From NCBI GenBank assembly GCA_964426945.1, contig CAYRSS010000003.1:1-64000 (forward strand): a stretch of DNA of 64,000 nt, read 5' to 3'. This DNA comes from CAYRSS01 sp964426945 (GTDB lineage: Bacteria; Planctomycetota; Phycisphaerae; UBA1845). Each line of letters begins with the position of its first letter. Position 1 is the stretch's first letter. A program made the translations under genes and the position numbers. Below the pieces are notes generated by a model that was not told where the DNA came from, made no database searches, and worked only from the letters and a program-made list of their open reading frames with translations. Of this stretch, positions 29,435 through 38,333 are shown piece after piece.

Positions 29435-30388
29435 CTAGTACGGCTTCACCTGCCGCCCGACTTCGCCCAGGGCCGGTTGCGGCTCGGGCTGTACTTCCGA
29501 AGGCACGCGCTTACGCGACAGGGCAATCGCGCCAACCATCGCGATCAGCAGCAGCACGCCCGCCATTTCCAGCACGACGACAAAACGCGTCATCACCTCG
29601 CGGCCGACGCGGAGCGTATTGCCGGGGATGAGCACCGAAGTCCGGGTCGGTGCAGAGCCGGCCGGCGCTGCCTCGACGGCGGCGCCCGCGGGCTCTCCCG
29701 CCGGGGAGAGGTTCTCCAGCCCCGACGGAGGTCCGGGCACGATCGCACCGCCGATGAGCTTCTTACTGTCCAGGGGACGCAGGTCCGCCCCGCCTATCGC
29801 GGGATTGCCCCCGGGCGGGGCAACGATCGGCGGCTCTTCCAGCGACTGGCCTGCCGCGGTCAGCACGGCCCGGGCCGGCGAATTGGCCGCGAGACGATCG
29901 ACGTTGCCGGCGATGCCGGCTGTCAGCGCAAACCCCGCGACGACCGCCAGGAACGGCTCGCGCGACCGCTGGTCATAGAGAGGCTGGCCGCTCTGCTGGG
30001 CGAGCATGATCACGAAGAGATAGGTAATCAGGATCGCCCCGGCGTACACGATGATCAGGGCCACCGCCAGGAACTCGGCTTCGAGCAGGACCAGCATCGG
30101 CGCGACCGCGAGCACCACGAGCACGAAGTAGAGCGCGCTGTAGACGGGCCGGCTGTGGGTGATGACCTTGACCGCGCCCAGGATCGCGATGATCGCGAAG
30201 AGGCAGAAGTAAGCCGTCTTCCCGCCGCCCAGGGGGACGCGGGCGGCAAAGAGAATCAGCAGGCCGATGATCGCGGCCGCCCCGATCGAGCCGCCGATGA
30301 ACGCCGGCGGCCGGTCCTTGCGCGGCATCAGGCAGTACAGCGCGACGGCGCCGAGCGCGAACAGGATGTACAGCGCATAGGCCGTCAC
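29435..30388 (-). CDS. nuoJ: NADH-quinone oxidoreductase subunit J with a long Pro/Ala-rich insertion
   Basis: 317 residues; NuoJ is usually 165-220. The core is normal: AALYCLMPRKDRP-like first helix, AVKVITHSRPVYSALYFVLVV and EAEFLAVALIIVYAGAILITYLFVIML (the conserved pi-bulge helix 3). After helix 4 comes an extra stretch of about 100 residues (about 165-265) rich in Pro, Ala and Gly, then the last helix FVVVLEMAGVLLLIAMVGAIAL and a polar tail. The start is GTG at 30388, overlapping the nuoI stop as GTGA, with GGAGG 10 nt upstream. The insertion should lie on the periplasmic or cytoplasmic loop between helices 4 and 5; its role is unknown. Confidence 0.94.
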   Translation of the reverse strand: MTAYALYILFALGAVALYCLMPRKDRPPAFIGGSIGAAAIIGLLILFAARVPLGGGKTAYFCLFAIIAILGAVKVITHSRPVYSALYFVLVVLAVAPMLVLLEAEFLAVALIIVYAGAILITYLFVIMLAQQSGQPLYDQRSREPFLAVVAGFALTAGIAGNVDRLAANSPARAVLTAAGQSLEEPPIVAPPGGNPAIGGADLRPLDSKKLIGGAIVPGPPSGLENLSPAGEPAGAAVEAAPAGSAPTRTSVLIPGNTLRVGREVMTRFVVVLEMAGVLLLIAMVGAIALSRKRVPSEVQPEPQPALGEVGRQVKPY

Positions 30389-30975
30389 GCGTGGGGATCC
30401 TCCGCGCCATACTTGGGCGGACCGCCGCGGTTGCCCGTGCCCGGATAGCCGGTGATGCGCGGGTTCTTGCGCGGCTTGACCTCGGCCGTCTTGTCGAAGA
30501 CCGCGAGCAACTCTTCCTTGTCGAGGATCATTTCCTCGCGCGAGCGGCCGACGAGGTCGTAGTCGGGAGTGAGCTCGATCGCGTCGACCGGGCAGGCCTC
30601 TTCGCACATGCCACAGTAGATGCAGCGGAGCTCGTCGATGTCGAATTTGACCGGGTACTTCTCCCGGTCGGGCCAGGGCGACTCGCCGGCGTCGATGTGG
30701 ATGCAGTGCGCCGGACAGGCCGTCTGGCACATGAAGCACGCCACGCACGCCACGCGGCCGTCCTCGTCACGGTTCAGCCGGTGCACGCCGCGGTAGTTTT
30801 CGACGCGGTGAGGGCCGACTTCCTCGGGGTACTGAATCGTCACCGGGCGAGCAAGACCGCCGACCATGTGGCGCAGCGTGACACCCATACCCGCGAGCAC
30901 CTGCGGGATGTAGAGCTTGTCCAGCGCCGTGAGCTGCGGCTCGCGGATTTCGATGATGTCCTTGTCGTCGATCAC
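30385..30975 (-). CDS. nuoI: NADH-quinone oxidoreductase subunit I
   Basis: 196 residues; carries two [4Fe-4S] clusters (N6a/N6b) linking the peripheral arm to NuoB. The two ferredoxin motifs are ACVACFMCQTACPAHCI and RCIYCGMCEEACPVDAI. An amphipathic N-terminal helix (LYIPQVLAGMGVTLRHMVGG) is as expected. The start is GTG at 30975 with GGAGGG upstream; GTGA overlaps the nuoH stop. The longer open frame to 31209 lies inside nuoH and is discarded. Confidence 0.95.
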   Translation of the reverse strand: MIDDKDIIEIREPQLTALDKLYIPQVLAGMGVTLRHMVGGLARPVTIQYPEEVGPHRVENYRGVHRLNRDEDGRVACVACFMCQTACPAHCIHIDAGESPWPDREKYPVKFDIDELRCIYCGMCEEACPVDAIELTPDYDLVGRSREEMILDKEELLAVFDKTAEVKPRKNPRITGYPGTGNRGGPPKYGAEDPHA

Positions 30976-32198
30976 GCGGCGCCCTCCGTCGCCAGCCGAC
31001 CGGCGATGGCGCCGGGCGGCGGCGAAACCGGCGGCATGTTCCGCTGGCGACCCGTGATGGCGATCTTCGCGGTCGACATGTAGAGCACCGCGCCCGCGAC
31101 GACCAGCGCATCGGCGGCCGTGGCCCACCACGTGCGGTGCAGCCCGAACCACAGCAGGACGATCGTCAGCACGAACATCGCCAGCGTCATGGGGATGAGC
31201 CCCTTCCACGCCAGGCGCATGAGCTGGTCAAACCGGAAGCGCGGCAGCGTCCAGCGGATCCACATCATCACGAAGAGAAACGCCGCGATCTTCGCGCTCA
31301 GCACGCCGACCTTCGCGAGAACACCCACCCACGACACGTCCGAAGCCTGCGTCCAGGGCAGCCAGGGCAGATGCCAGCCGCCGAGGAAAAGCACGGCCAT
31401 CAGCGCGCTGGCCGTGATCATGTGGGCATACTCAGCCAGGAAGAACAGGCCGAACTTGAGGGCGCTGTATTCGGTGTGGTAGCCGCCGACGAGTTCCTGC
31501 TCGCATTCGGCCAGGTCGAACGGTGTCCGGTTCGACTCGGCCAGCGCGGTAATGAACAGAATCACGAACGCGAGCGGATGAAGGAAAACGTTCCACTTCG
31601 GCAGGAAGCCGAGCCAGTAGCCGTCGACCTGCTGGGAGGTGATCTCCTCAAGCCGCAGCGTACCCATCGTGGCGACGACCACGAGGATGCACAACCCCAG
31701 CGGTATCTCGTAGGAGATCATCTGCGCAGTAGCACGCATCGCGCCGTAGAAGGAGTACTTGTTGTTGCTGGCCCAGCCGCCGAGCACCACACCGTACACC
31801 CCCATCGACGCGACGCCGAGGATGTAGAGCAGGCCGATGTCGGGCGCGGCAACCTGAATGTCGACGAGTCGGCCGTTGAGCGAAAGCTGGCCGCCCCAGG
31901 GAATGGCCGCGAAGCCGATCCCCGCCACGACGAACATCAGCGCCGGAGCGAGGACGAAGAGCGCCCGGTCGACGTGACCGGGGATGACGTCCTCCTTCAT
32001 GAGGAACTTCACGCCGTCGGCGATCGGTTGCAGCAGGCCCAGCGGGCCGACGCGGTTGGGACCGATGCGATCCTGCGTCCACGCGGCGATCTTGCGCTCG
32101 AAATAGATGCAGTACGCCACGGCGCCCTGGATCGCGCCGTACACGACGACGGCCAGGATGATGCTGACGCCGAGCTGACTGGTCAGGAATTCGTACAT
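30972..32198 (-). CDS. nuoH: NADH-quinone oxidoreductase subunit H
   Basis: 408 residues, eight or nine membrane helices; forms the quinone chamber with NuoB/D. Characteristic stretches: FERKIAAWTQDRIGPNRVGP, LQPIADGVKFLMKED, WASNNKYSFYGAMRATAQMISYEIPLG and ALAESNRTPFDLAECEQELVGGYHTEYSA. The C terminus is longer than usual, ending in a Pro-rich cytoplasmic tail (RQRNMPPVSPPPGAIAG). Its stop overlaps the nuoI start. Confidence 0.96.
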   Translation of the reverse strand: MYEFLTSQLGVSIILAVVVYGAIQGAVAYCIYFERKIAAWTQDRIGPNRVGPLGLLQPIADGVKFLMKEDVIPGHVDRALFVLAPALMFVVAGIGFAAIPWGGQLSLNGRLVDIQVAAPDIGLLYILGVASMGVYGVVLGGWASNNKYSFYGAMRATAQMISYEIPLGLCILVVVATMGTLRLEEITSQQVDGYWLGFLPKWNVFLHPLAFVILFITALAESNRTPFDLAECEQELVGGYHTEYSALKFGLFFLAEYAHMITASALMAVLFLGGWHLPWLPWTQASDVSWVGVLAKVGVLSAKIAAFLFVMMWIRWTLPRFRFDQLMRLAWKGLIPMTLAMFVLTIVLLWFGLHRTWWATAADALVVAGAVLYMSTAKIAITGRQRNMPPVSPPPGAIAGRLATEGAA

Positions 32199-32286
32199 GG
32201 CTTACGCGAGCCGCCGTCGGAGTAAGCCGTCACGGAGCAGCAGCCGTCGTGACGGTTCGCCGTGACCGCTCACTCACCCTCGTCCT

Positions 32287-33909
32287 TCAATGCGCGTGCG
32301 CCGGCTTGTCCGGCGCCTCGTATACGTCGGCCAGTTCCGGCATGGTCGCGGCCATCAGCTCGCGGACCCTGGCGGAGCGGTACATCCCTCCGAAGCCGGC
32401 CGTCTCATACAGCCACTGGCCGTCGCGTCGGGCGCCGTCGGGCGGGTCGATCGCCCTGGCGAACGGCTGGATCAGCCCCATGTGGTTCATGAAGCTCCCC
32501 TCGCGCTCGGCCCACGAACAAGCGGGCAGCACGATCGACGCCGGTTCAGTCAGTTCACTCGGGAACAGGTCGTGCAGCACGGTGAACTTGGCCTTGCCGA
32601 AGGCCTCGGCGAGCTTCTTGTCCACCCATGCCTTCGGATACCCGCCCGACACCCACATCGCCGTGAACGAACCGCTCGCGGCCTTGGCGAGGAACTCTTC
32701 CCACGACAGCGTCGTCCCCCCGGCGTAGCGGAGCACCAGTTCGACGCCGCGCCGGTTCGGGGCCTTTTCCTTGAGGATCGTGAACCGCACCGCGTCGCCG
32801 CCGGCGCCGACGGGGAAGTGCTGATCCTCGCCCTCCATGGGCACGGGGCCCATCGCCAGCGCCGCGTCGGGCGCGTACTCGCGGATGAAGCGGGCGATCA
32901 GCCACGCCTCTTCGCAAGCGAGGAAGGGCGAAAGCATCGCCGCCACGCCGGCGCTACCGTGTCGCTCAACGTGTTCCTTCAGCCGGAAGCGGAGAACCTC
33001 CGGGATGTCTTCCCAGGCGGGTTCGCTCGCGCCGAGACCGCGGCGCACCTGCGGCGCGGCGATGCGCCGGCCGTCGTGGATGTACTTGAATCCGAAGCGC
33101 CCCTCGTCACACATCCAGTAGTCGTTGACCTTCGGGTTGTGCCGCGGCTTGAGGCGGTGCACGACGCCTTCGTTATGGTCGACGGTGATGGCGCAGCCGC
33201 GCGCGCAGCCGGGACAGATCGAGTCGGCGCTGCCCAGGAACCAGACGCGCTGCTTGAACAGGAAGTCCTTGTCGAGCAGGCAGCCGACGGGGCAGATGTC
33301 CACCACGTTGCCCTGCAGCGGGTTGTCCAGCGGAAGGCCGGGGAAGACGTCGATCTCGGCGCGCGAGCCGCGGTTGACCACGCAGAGCTCGCCCGAGCCC
33401 GCGATCTCCTGCGTAAAGCGAACGCAGCGCGTGCACATCACGCAGCGATCCTGGTACAGCAGCGTCCGCGGTCCGATGTCCTTCTTGGGGTTGACGAGCT
33501 TCTGATCAACCATTCGGGAAGTCGGATGGCCGAACTTGAAGCTGTAGTCCTGCAGATAGCACTCCCCCGCCTGGTCGCACACCGGACAGTCGAGGGGGTG
33601 GTTGAGCAGGAAGAACTCCATGCAGTCGGCCTGGTTGTTGCGCACCGCGTCGGAGTCGAACCGGCAGACGAGCCCGTCCTTGACCGGCGTCTGACACGAG
33701 GGCACCAGCTTGGGCGACCAGGCCATCTCGCGCGTCTTCGGGTCGGGCATCTGCATCTCCATGAGGCAGAGCCGGCACGAAGCGACGACCTTGAGGCTGG
33801 GGTGATAGCAGTAATGCGGGACGTCCCACCCGGCTTCGAGCGCAGCCTGAAGCACCGGGATACCCGGGCGGCTTTCGATCTCCTTGCCGTCGATGGTGAT
33901 CTTGATCAT
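32287..33909 (-). CDS. nuoG: NADH-quinone oxidoreductase subunit G, short form
   Basis: 540 residues; many NuoG are 680-900. The iron-sulfur part is complete: PHYCYHPSL...SCRLCLME with CQTP for [2Fe-2S]; HPLDCPVCDQAGEC for the His-ligated cluster; DRCVMCTRCVR...ICPVGC for the next; and CPGCARGC with a distant WMCDEGR for the extra N7-type cluster kept in some bacteria. The molybdopterin-oxidoreductase-like remainder (about 270-540) is shortened. The ATG at 33909 (MIKITIDGKEIE) is preferred to the open frame up to 33996. It is 111 nt downstream of nuoF. Confidence 0.94.
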   Translation of the reverse strand: MIKITIDGKEIESRPGIPVLQAALEAGWDVPHYCYHPSLKVVASCRLCLMEMQMPDPKTREMAWSPKLVPSCQTPVKDGLVCRFDSDAVRNNQADCMEFFLLNHPLDCPVCDQAGECYLQDYSFKFGHPTSRMVDQKLVNPKKDIGPRTLLYQDRCVMCTRCVRFTQEIAGSGELCVVNRGSRAEIDVFPGLPLDNPLQGNVVDICPVGCLLDKDFLFKQRVWFLGSADSICPGCARGCAITVDHNEGVVHRLKPRHNPKVNDYWMCDEGRFGFKYIHDGRRIAAPQVRRGLGASEPAWEDIPEVLRFRLKEHVERHGSAGVAAMLSPFLACEEAWLIARFIREYAPDAALAMGPVPMEGEDQHFPVGAGGDAVRFTILKEKAPNRRGVELVLRYAGGTTLSWEEFLAKAASGSFTAMWVSGGYPKAWVDKKLAEAFGKAKFTVLHDLFPSELTEPASIVLPACSWAEREGSFMNHMGLIQPFARAIDPPDGARRDGQWLYETAGFGGMYRSARVRELMAATMPELADVYEAPDKPAHAH

Positions 33910-34020
33910 GGAACCTGCATCATCGCGAGAGCGATCGCCTGTCGCTCGTCGCCACCCCGTGGGGGAGGCGCGATACACCGGGCCGCATCGCGGCAACCGA
34001 CGCCGCCGCGCACCGCGCCA

Positions 34021-35328
34021 TCAGTTCAGCACCCGGAGCACCGCCTCGGCGCGACCCTTCTCCTGCGCCCGGATCGCGGCTTCGAACTCGGGGCGGAATT
34101 TCTTCACCACCGTCTCGATGGCGAAGGTCGCACCGTCGGCCAAGCCGCAGATGCTGAGTCCGGGCATCATGCCCATATTCCGCGCCGTTTCAAGTAGCAG
34201 ATCGACATCCGCCGGGCGTCCCGCGCCGAGCGCCATGCGTGTGGCGATCTTGTTCATCCAGCTCGTGCCCTCGCGGCACTGAGTACACTGCCCGCACGAC
34301 TCGCTGGCGTAGAACCGCGCGATGTTACGCAGCACGACGCGGATGTCCGTGCCCTGGTCCACCACGACCGCCGCCGCCGTTCCGAGGCCGAGCAGCCCGA
34401 ACCGGCGCGGGTCGTTGAAATCCATCTTCATGTCCAGTTCGTCCGCGGTGAGGGCCCCCATCGAAAGCCCGCCCGGCAGGACGCACTTGACCTTTCGGCC
34501 CGGCAGCATGCCGCCGCCCATGTCGGGCCGCTCGAGCAGGTCGCGCATGGTGATGTCCATCGCGGCCTCGTAGCAGCCCGGCCGCTTCACCGGCCCGCTG
34601 ATGCAGAACAGCTTCGGGCCGCAGCTGTGGTCCGGACCGATCGACTTGAACCAGGTCGCGCCGCGTTCGATGATGTGCGGGACGTTGCACAGCGTCTCGA
34701 CGTTGTTGACCACCGTCGGGAGGCGAAACAGCCCCTCGATCGCGGGGAACGGCGGTTTGATCCGCGGCCAGCCGCGCTTGCCCTCGAGCGACTCGATGAG
34801 CCCCGTCTCCTCGCCGCAGACATACGCGCCGGCGCCGCGGTGCACGTACACGTCCAGGTTGTAACCACTGCCGAGGATGTCGCGACCGAGGTAGCCCGCC
34901 GCGTACGCCTCGTCCACCGCCTTCTGCACGATGTGGAACTGCTCGTGGAATTCCACCCGCATGTAGATGTAGGCGACCTGCGCCTGCGTCGCGAAGGCGG
35001 CCATGATCGTGCCCTCGATGAGCTGGTGCGGATCGTGCTCCATCAGCACGCGGTTTGAAAATGTCGGCGGCTCAGACTCGTCGGCATTGACGCAAAGCAG
35101 CGTCCGCTTGCGATCCTTGGGGAGAAACGACCACTTCATCCCTGCGGGGAAACCCGCGCCGCCCCGACCGCGGAGGTTGGCGTTTTTCACCTCTTCCACG
35201 ACAGCGTCGGGCGTCATGGCCAGCGCCTTGCGCAGGGCCTTGTAGCCGCCGCGGGATTCGTACACCGCGCGGGTACGTGAGCCCTCGACGCCGACGTTGC
35301 GGAGCAGAACCGGTTCGTAGGCAGCCAT
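34021..35328 (-). CDS. nuoF: NADH-quinone oxidoreductase subunit F
   Basis: 435 residues; binds FMN, NADH and cluster N3. LRGRGGAGFPAGMKWSF (FMN/NADH loop), GAYVCGEETGLIESLEG and RLPTVVNNVETL are family motifs. SCGQCTQCREGTSW plus a later Cys hold the [4Fe-4S] cluster. The usual GEPGTFKDR is varied to SEPPTFSNR. It lies 95 nt downstream of the inserted glycosyltransferase-like gene rather than directly after nuoE. Confidence 0.96.
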   Translation of the reverse strand: MAAYEPVLLRNVGVEGSRTRAVYESRGGYKALRKALAMTPDAVVEEVKNANLRGRGGAGFPAGMKWSFLPKDRKRTLLCVNADESEPPTFSNRVLMEHDPHQLIEGTIMAAFATQAQVAYIYMRVEFHEQFHIVQKAVDEAYAAGYLGRDILGSGYNLDVYVHRGAGAYVCGEETGLIESLEGKRGWPRIKPPFPAIEGLFRLPTVVNNVETLCNVPHIIERGATWFKSIGPDHSCGPKLFCISGPVKRPGCYEAAMDITMRDLLERPDMGGGMLPGRKVKCVLPGGLSMGALTADELDMKMDFNDPRRFGLLGLGTAAAVVVDQGTDIRVVLRNIARFYASESCGQCTQCREGTSWMNKIATRMALGAGRPADVDLLLETARNMGMMPGLSICGLADGATFAIETVVKKFRPEFEAAIRAQEKGRAEAVLRVLN

Positions 35329-35423
35329 CAGTTACACCCGATCCGAGACAGCGCTCGTTCGCGACCGCCCGCTTGCGCGGCGGCCGCGTCTATCGTCAAT
35401 TGTTTCGAACCGCCGGCCTGGCG

Positions 35424-36620
35424 TCAGATCAGCCAGCGGAAGTACACCACGCTCCACAACAGCGCCGCAGCCAGCCACCACCGGGCCCGCCCCTCGCGCG
35501 CCGCCGGCAGGGCCAGAACGAACAGCGCCGGGACATAGTCGAGCGAAAAGCGGTTGAACCCGCGCTGCTCCCATCCCGTGTTGTGAAACAGCATCAGCAC
35601 CGCGAACACACACGCCGCAGCCGCGAGCAGTGCCCGGTCGTCGATGCTGCGCCAGATCGCCCGCGCTCGAATCCACACGCCCACCAGCAGCGGCGACGTC
35701 CACCAGATGCCGGTGCCGAACAGGTTCGGCCGCACATGCCACTCGCGCCGGCCGGCCACCTCGATCGCCGTCACCCGCGGCGGGCCGATGTTCGCGTAGT
35801 ACAGGTTTCTCGGCACGAAGTGCACCGAGAAGACGCCGTGCTCCGCCGCGTCATGCGCGACCTGGTCGGTTCGCCCCGCGTAGATACGGGCGTAACCCGA
35901 ATCGAGCGGGTCGCCGAACTTCAGCGCATTCAGCACCGCTCCGCCCGCCAGGACGACCAGCAGAGCGCCCGCCGCCACGCCCAGTCGCGCCTTGCGGCGC
36001 GGCGCGGGTTCCGCGGGGCGCGGGTGCCACGCCATCCATGCCAGCGGCAACGCGTAGGCGATCGTAAGCTGTCGCGACCACGCCGCAAGCACGAATCCCA
36101 GCGCCGCGGGCCACATCCGCCGGCGGCCGCAGTACTCCGCCAGCAACACGAGCAGGCCGAGCAGCGCCAGCGCGTGATTCACGTAGTACGGTGACGCCCC
36201 GGCCACCGCACGCTGGAGCACCGGCCAGGCCGAGGTTCCGACGACGAGCCCCAGCGCGAGAGCCACCGACCACGCCGGCGAACCCGTCCGCTGCCACATC
36301 AGCCAGTAGGCCGCTGCCGACACGCCGAGCAACAGCGCCGGCATCACCCCTTCCGGCACGCCGCCGAACAGGGGCACGAACGCCGCCGCGATGAGCGTCA
36401 TCCCCGGCGGAAAGTGGCTGTAGACGCGGCCGTCGACCTCGGCGGTGTCATGCTGCCGTTCGGGCAGGTCGAGCCGACCCTGCCACCACGCCCGGGCCTC
36501 GGCGACCTGAACATTGTCGATCTGGCCGCTTCGCAGCAGCCGCACCTCCGCGAACGCCGCGGTAATCGCGAGCGTCGCGAGCAGGCCGACAACCCCGGGG
36601 CTTCTGGGTCGCCATCGCAT
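35424..36620 (-). CDS. Multi-pass membrane protein, glycosyltransferase-C-like, inserted in nuo operon
   Basis: 398 residues with about nine hydrophobic segments. A large first extracytoplasmic loop contains AEARAWWQGRLDLPERQHD and VYSHFPPGMTLIAAAFV, the arrangement of GT-C-fold, dolichyl/polyprenyl-phosphate sugar transferases. No specific sugar can be assigned. ATG at 36620 has GGGGGA 7 nt upstream; an in-frame ATG at 36635 would overlap the preceding gene by 11 nt. It sits immediately after another GT-C-like gene, and the pair separates nuoE from nuoF. Base composition is like its neighbours. Confidence 0.75.
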   Translation of the reverse strand: MRWRPRSPGVVGLLATLAITAAFAEVRLLRSGQIDNVQVAEARAWWQGRLDLPERQHDTAEVDGRVYSHFPPGMTLIAAAFVPLFGGVPEGVMPALLLGVSAAAYWLMWQRTGSPAWSVALALGLVVGTSAWPVLQRAVAGASPYYVNHALALLGLLVLLAEYCGRRRMWPAALGFVLAAWSRQLTIAYALPLAWMAWHPRPAEPAPRRKARLGVAAGALLVVLAGGAVLNALKFGDPLDSGYARIYAGRTDQVAHDAAEHGVFSVHFVPRNLYYANIGPPRVTAIEVAGRREWHVRPNLFGTGIWWTSPLLVGVWIRARAIWRSIDDRALLAAAACVFAVLMLFHNTGWEQRGFNRFSLDYVPALFVLALPAAREGRARWWLAAALLWSVVYFRWLI

Positions 36621-36624
36621 CCCG

Positions 36625-38262
36625 TCATCCCCCATCGCCGGTGGATCGGGGATGAACCTTGAACACCAGGTTGTGCCGCATCCGGCGAACCAGTTCGAGC
36701 CGGTCGGGCGACCACTGCCCGCGTCTGAGCAACTGGTCGCGGATCGGCGGCGGGCTCGACACGATGTAGTCGAGCCTCAAGTCATCGACGAGCTGGTCCA
36801 TCGTCCCCGAAGCCATCGCCCGCTGCGCGGCCGGGTTGGTCTTCCCATCCAGATTGAACACCAGCGCATCGGGATCGAGGAAGTAATCGAGGGTGCCGCT
36901 CTCGAAGCTCCCGATCCGGACTCCCGGCCTGCCGAGCTCGCGCAGGTCGACCGCGTCGTGGTAGATCCGGTAGGCGATCCCCTTCTCGACCGGCCCGAAG
37001 AACTTCGCTTGGCCATACACGGCCGCCGGCAGAAACAGCGCCGGCATCGCGACAACAGCGGCCGTCTCCGCCGAAGGGCTCCACCGACGGGCGGCGGACC
37101 ACAGCCGCTCGACACACACGGCCGAAGGGATGATCAGCGCGATGACCACCGGCGAGAGGTAGCGCCAGAAGTGCCACTGGGCGAAGAAGTAGAAGCAATA
37201 CGCGGCGACAAGAATCGGCAGGAACGCCCAGAGAAACCACGCCCGGCGGATCATTTCGATGAAGGACGATCGCGGCGCTCCCTCGGCCGCGGAATCCCGG
37301 CGTCCGCACCACACCGCAGCCAGCGCGCAGGCGGCCAGCCAAGCCGCCGCGCCGAGAGTCGACCGACCCAGGAGCGACGCCGGAAGGGCGAGCGGGCTAT
37401 CGACAAGGATCGTCGCGCCGGCGGCCTTGAGGTTGTCGGCGTAAAACGACCAGGGCGGATGGCCGAGTTCGAAGTAGGTCGGCTCCGGCAGCGGGCCGGC
37501 CGCGTGGCCGAACAGCTGCGAGACGGTCCGCTGCCCCGCGCCGCTGACCGGGGTGAATCGCCCGAATACTGCGTAGCTCCACGCGAACCAGGGAGCGACC
37601 AATGCCCCGCCGACCAGCGTACTCGCGATGAGCGACTTCCACTCGCTGCGGCGAATGCGTATCCGCGCCTGATCGGCGGCGATCAGCACACCCAGGATCC
37701 CCAGGTCGAGTCGCGCCAGCACGGCCAGCCCCGCGATCAGTCCGAAGGCCGCCCCGCGGCCCGCGCCCGAGGCCGAGCCCGGCTCGATGCTGCGCAGATG
37801 CACGTGGATCAGCCCGAGCATCAGCAGATTAGCCAGCGCCGTCTCCATGCCATTGAGCGCGACGCGGACGAGGTATTCGCTGGCCGTCCAGAGCGCGAGG
37901 GCGACCAGCGCCGTACGCGTATCGGCGAGCCGCCGCACCATGGCGAACAGCACGAGCGCGCCGCCCATGCTGAACAGGGTGCTGACCAGGGCCGAAGCAA
38001 CCGTGGCGTTGTGGATGTCAAAGAGCCAGGCTATCGGGACCAGCACGGCGACGAACAGCGGCTGAAACCCGTTCGTCGGCATGCCGGCCTGGGTAATGCC
38101 CCGTCCGCGGACGATCTCCCGGGCGAGCTCGTGATAGATGAACGAGTCGTCACCGAAGAGATTCTGGTCGGTCATCGGCCCCGCGTGGACGACGACGGCC
38201 ACCCGCGAGGCCAGCCCGACGGCCAGCAGAGCGAAGAGCGCGAGGCGTTCGCTCCGCGTCAT
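36625..38262 (-). CDS. GT39-like membrane glycosyltransferase, inserted in nuo operon
   Basis: 545 residues with about 11 membrane segments. LFGDDSFIYHELAREIVRG, just after the first helix, carries the acidic pair typical of the catalytic first loop of GT39/ArnT/PMT-like enzymes, and PTNGFQPLFVAVLVP follows. A soluble C-terminal region (about 450-545) is predicted outside. It would move a sugar from a polyprenyl-phosphate donor to lipid or protein outside the cytoplasm; the substrate is unknown. The start is ATG at 38262 (MTRSERLALFALL); the frame is open to 38313. It lies 71 nt downstream of nuoE and 4 nt from the next gene, so it is read through with the nuo mRNA. Confidence 0.78.
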   Translation of the reverse strand: MTRSERLALFALLAVGLASRVAVVVHAGPMTDQNLFGDDSFIYHELAREIVRGRGITQAGMPTNGFQPLFVAVLVPIAWLFDIHNATVASALVSTLFSMGGALVLFAMVRRLADTRTALVALALWTASEYLVRVALNGMETALANLLMLGLIHVHLRSIEPGSASGAGRGAAFGLIAGLAVLARLDLGILGVLIAADQARIRIRRSEWKSLIASTLVGGALVAPWFAWSYAVFGRFTPVSGAGQRTVSQLFGHAAGPLPEPTYFELGHPPWSFYADNLKAAGATILVDSPLALPASLLGRSTLGAAAWLAACALAAVWCGRRDSAAEGAPRSSFIEMIRRAWFLWAFLPILVAAYCFYFFAQWHFWRYLSPVVIALIIPSAVCVERLWSAARRWSPSAETAAVVAMPALFLPAAVYGQAKFFGPVEKGIAYRIYHDAVDLRELGRPGVRIGSFESGTLDYFLDPDALVFNLDGKTNPAAQRAMASGTMDQLVDDLRLDYIVSSPPPIRDQLLRRGQWSPDRLELVRRMRHNLVFKVHPRSTGDGG

Positions 38263-38333
38263 GGTCGTATCCCGCCCCCGGCAGCCCTCGCACGCCGGCC
38301 TCCGTGTCCGCACGGCCGGCGCGTCGACCGCCG

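Noticed and set aside
35424..38262. The two glycosyltransferase genes in nuo as a recent mobile insertion
   Set aside because: No transposase, terminal repeats, target duplication or change of base composition or codon use can be seen; age and route of the insertion remain open.
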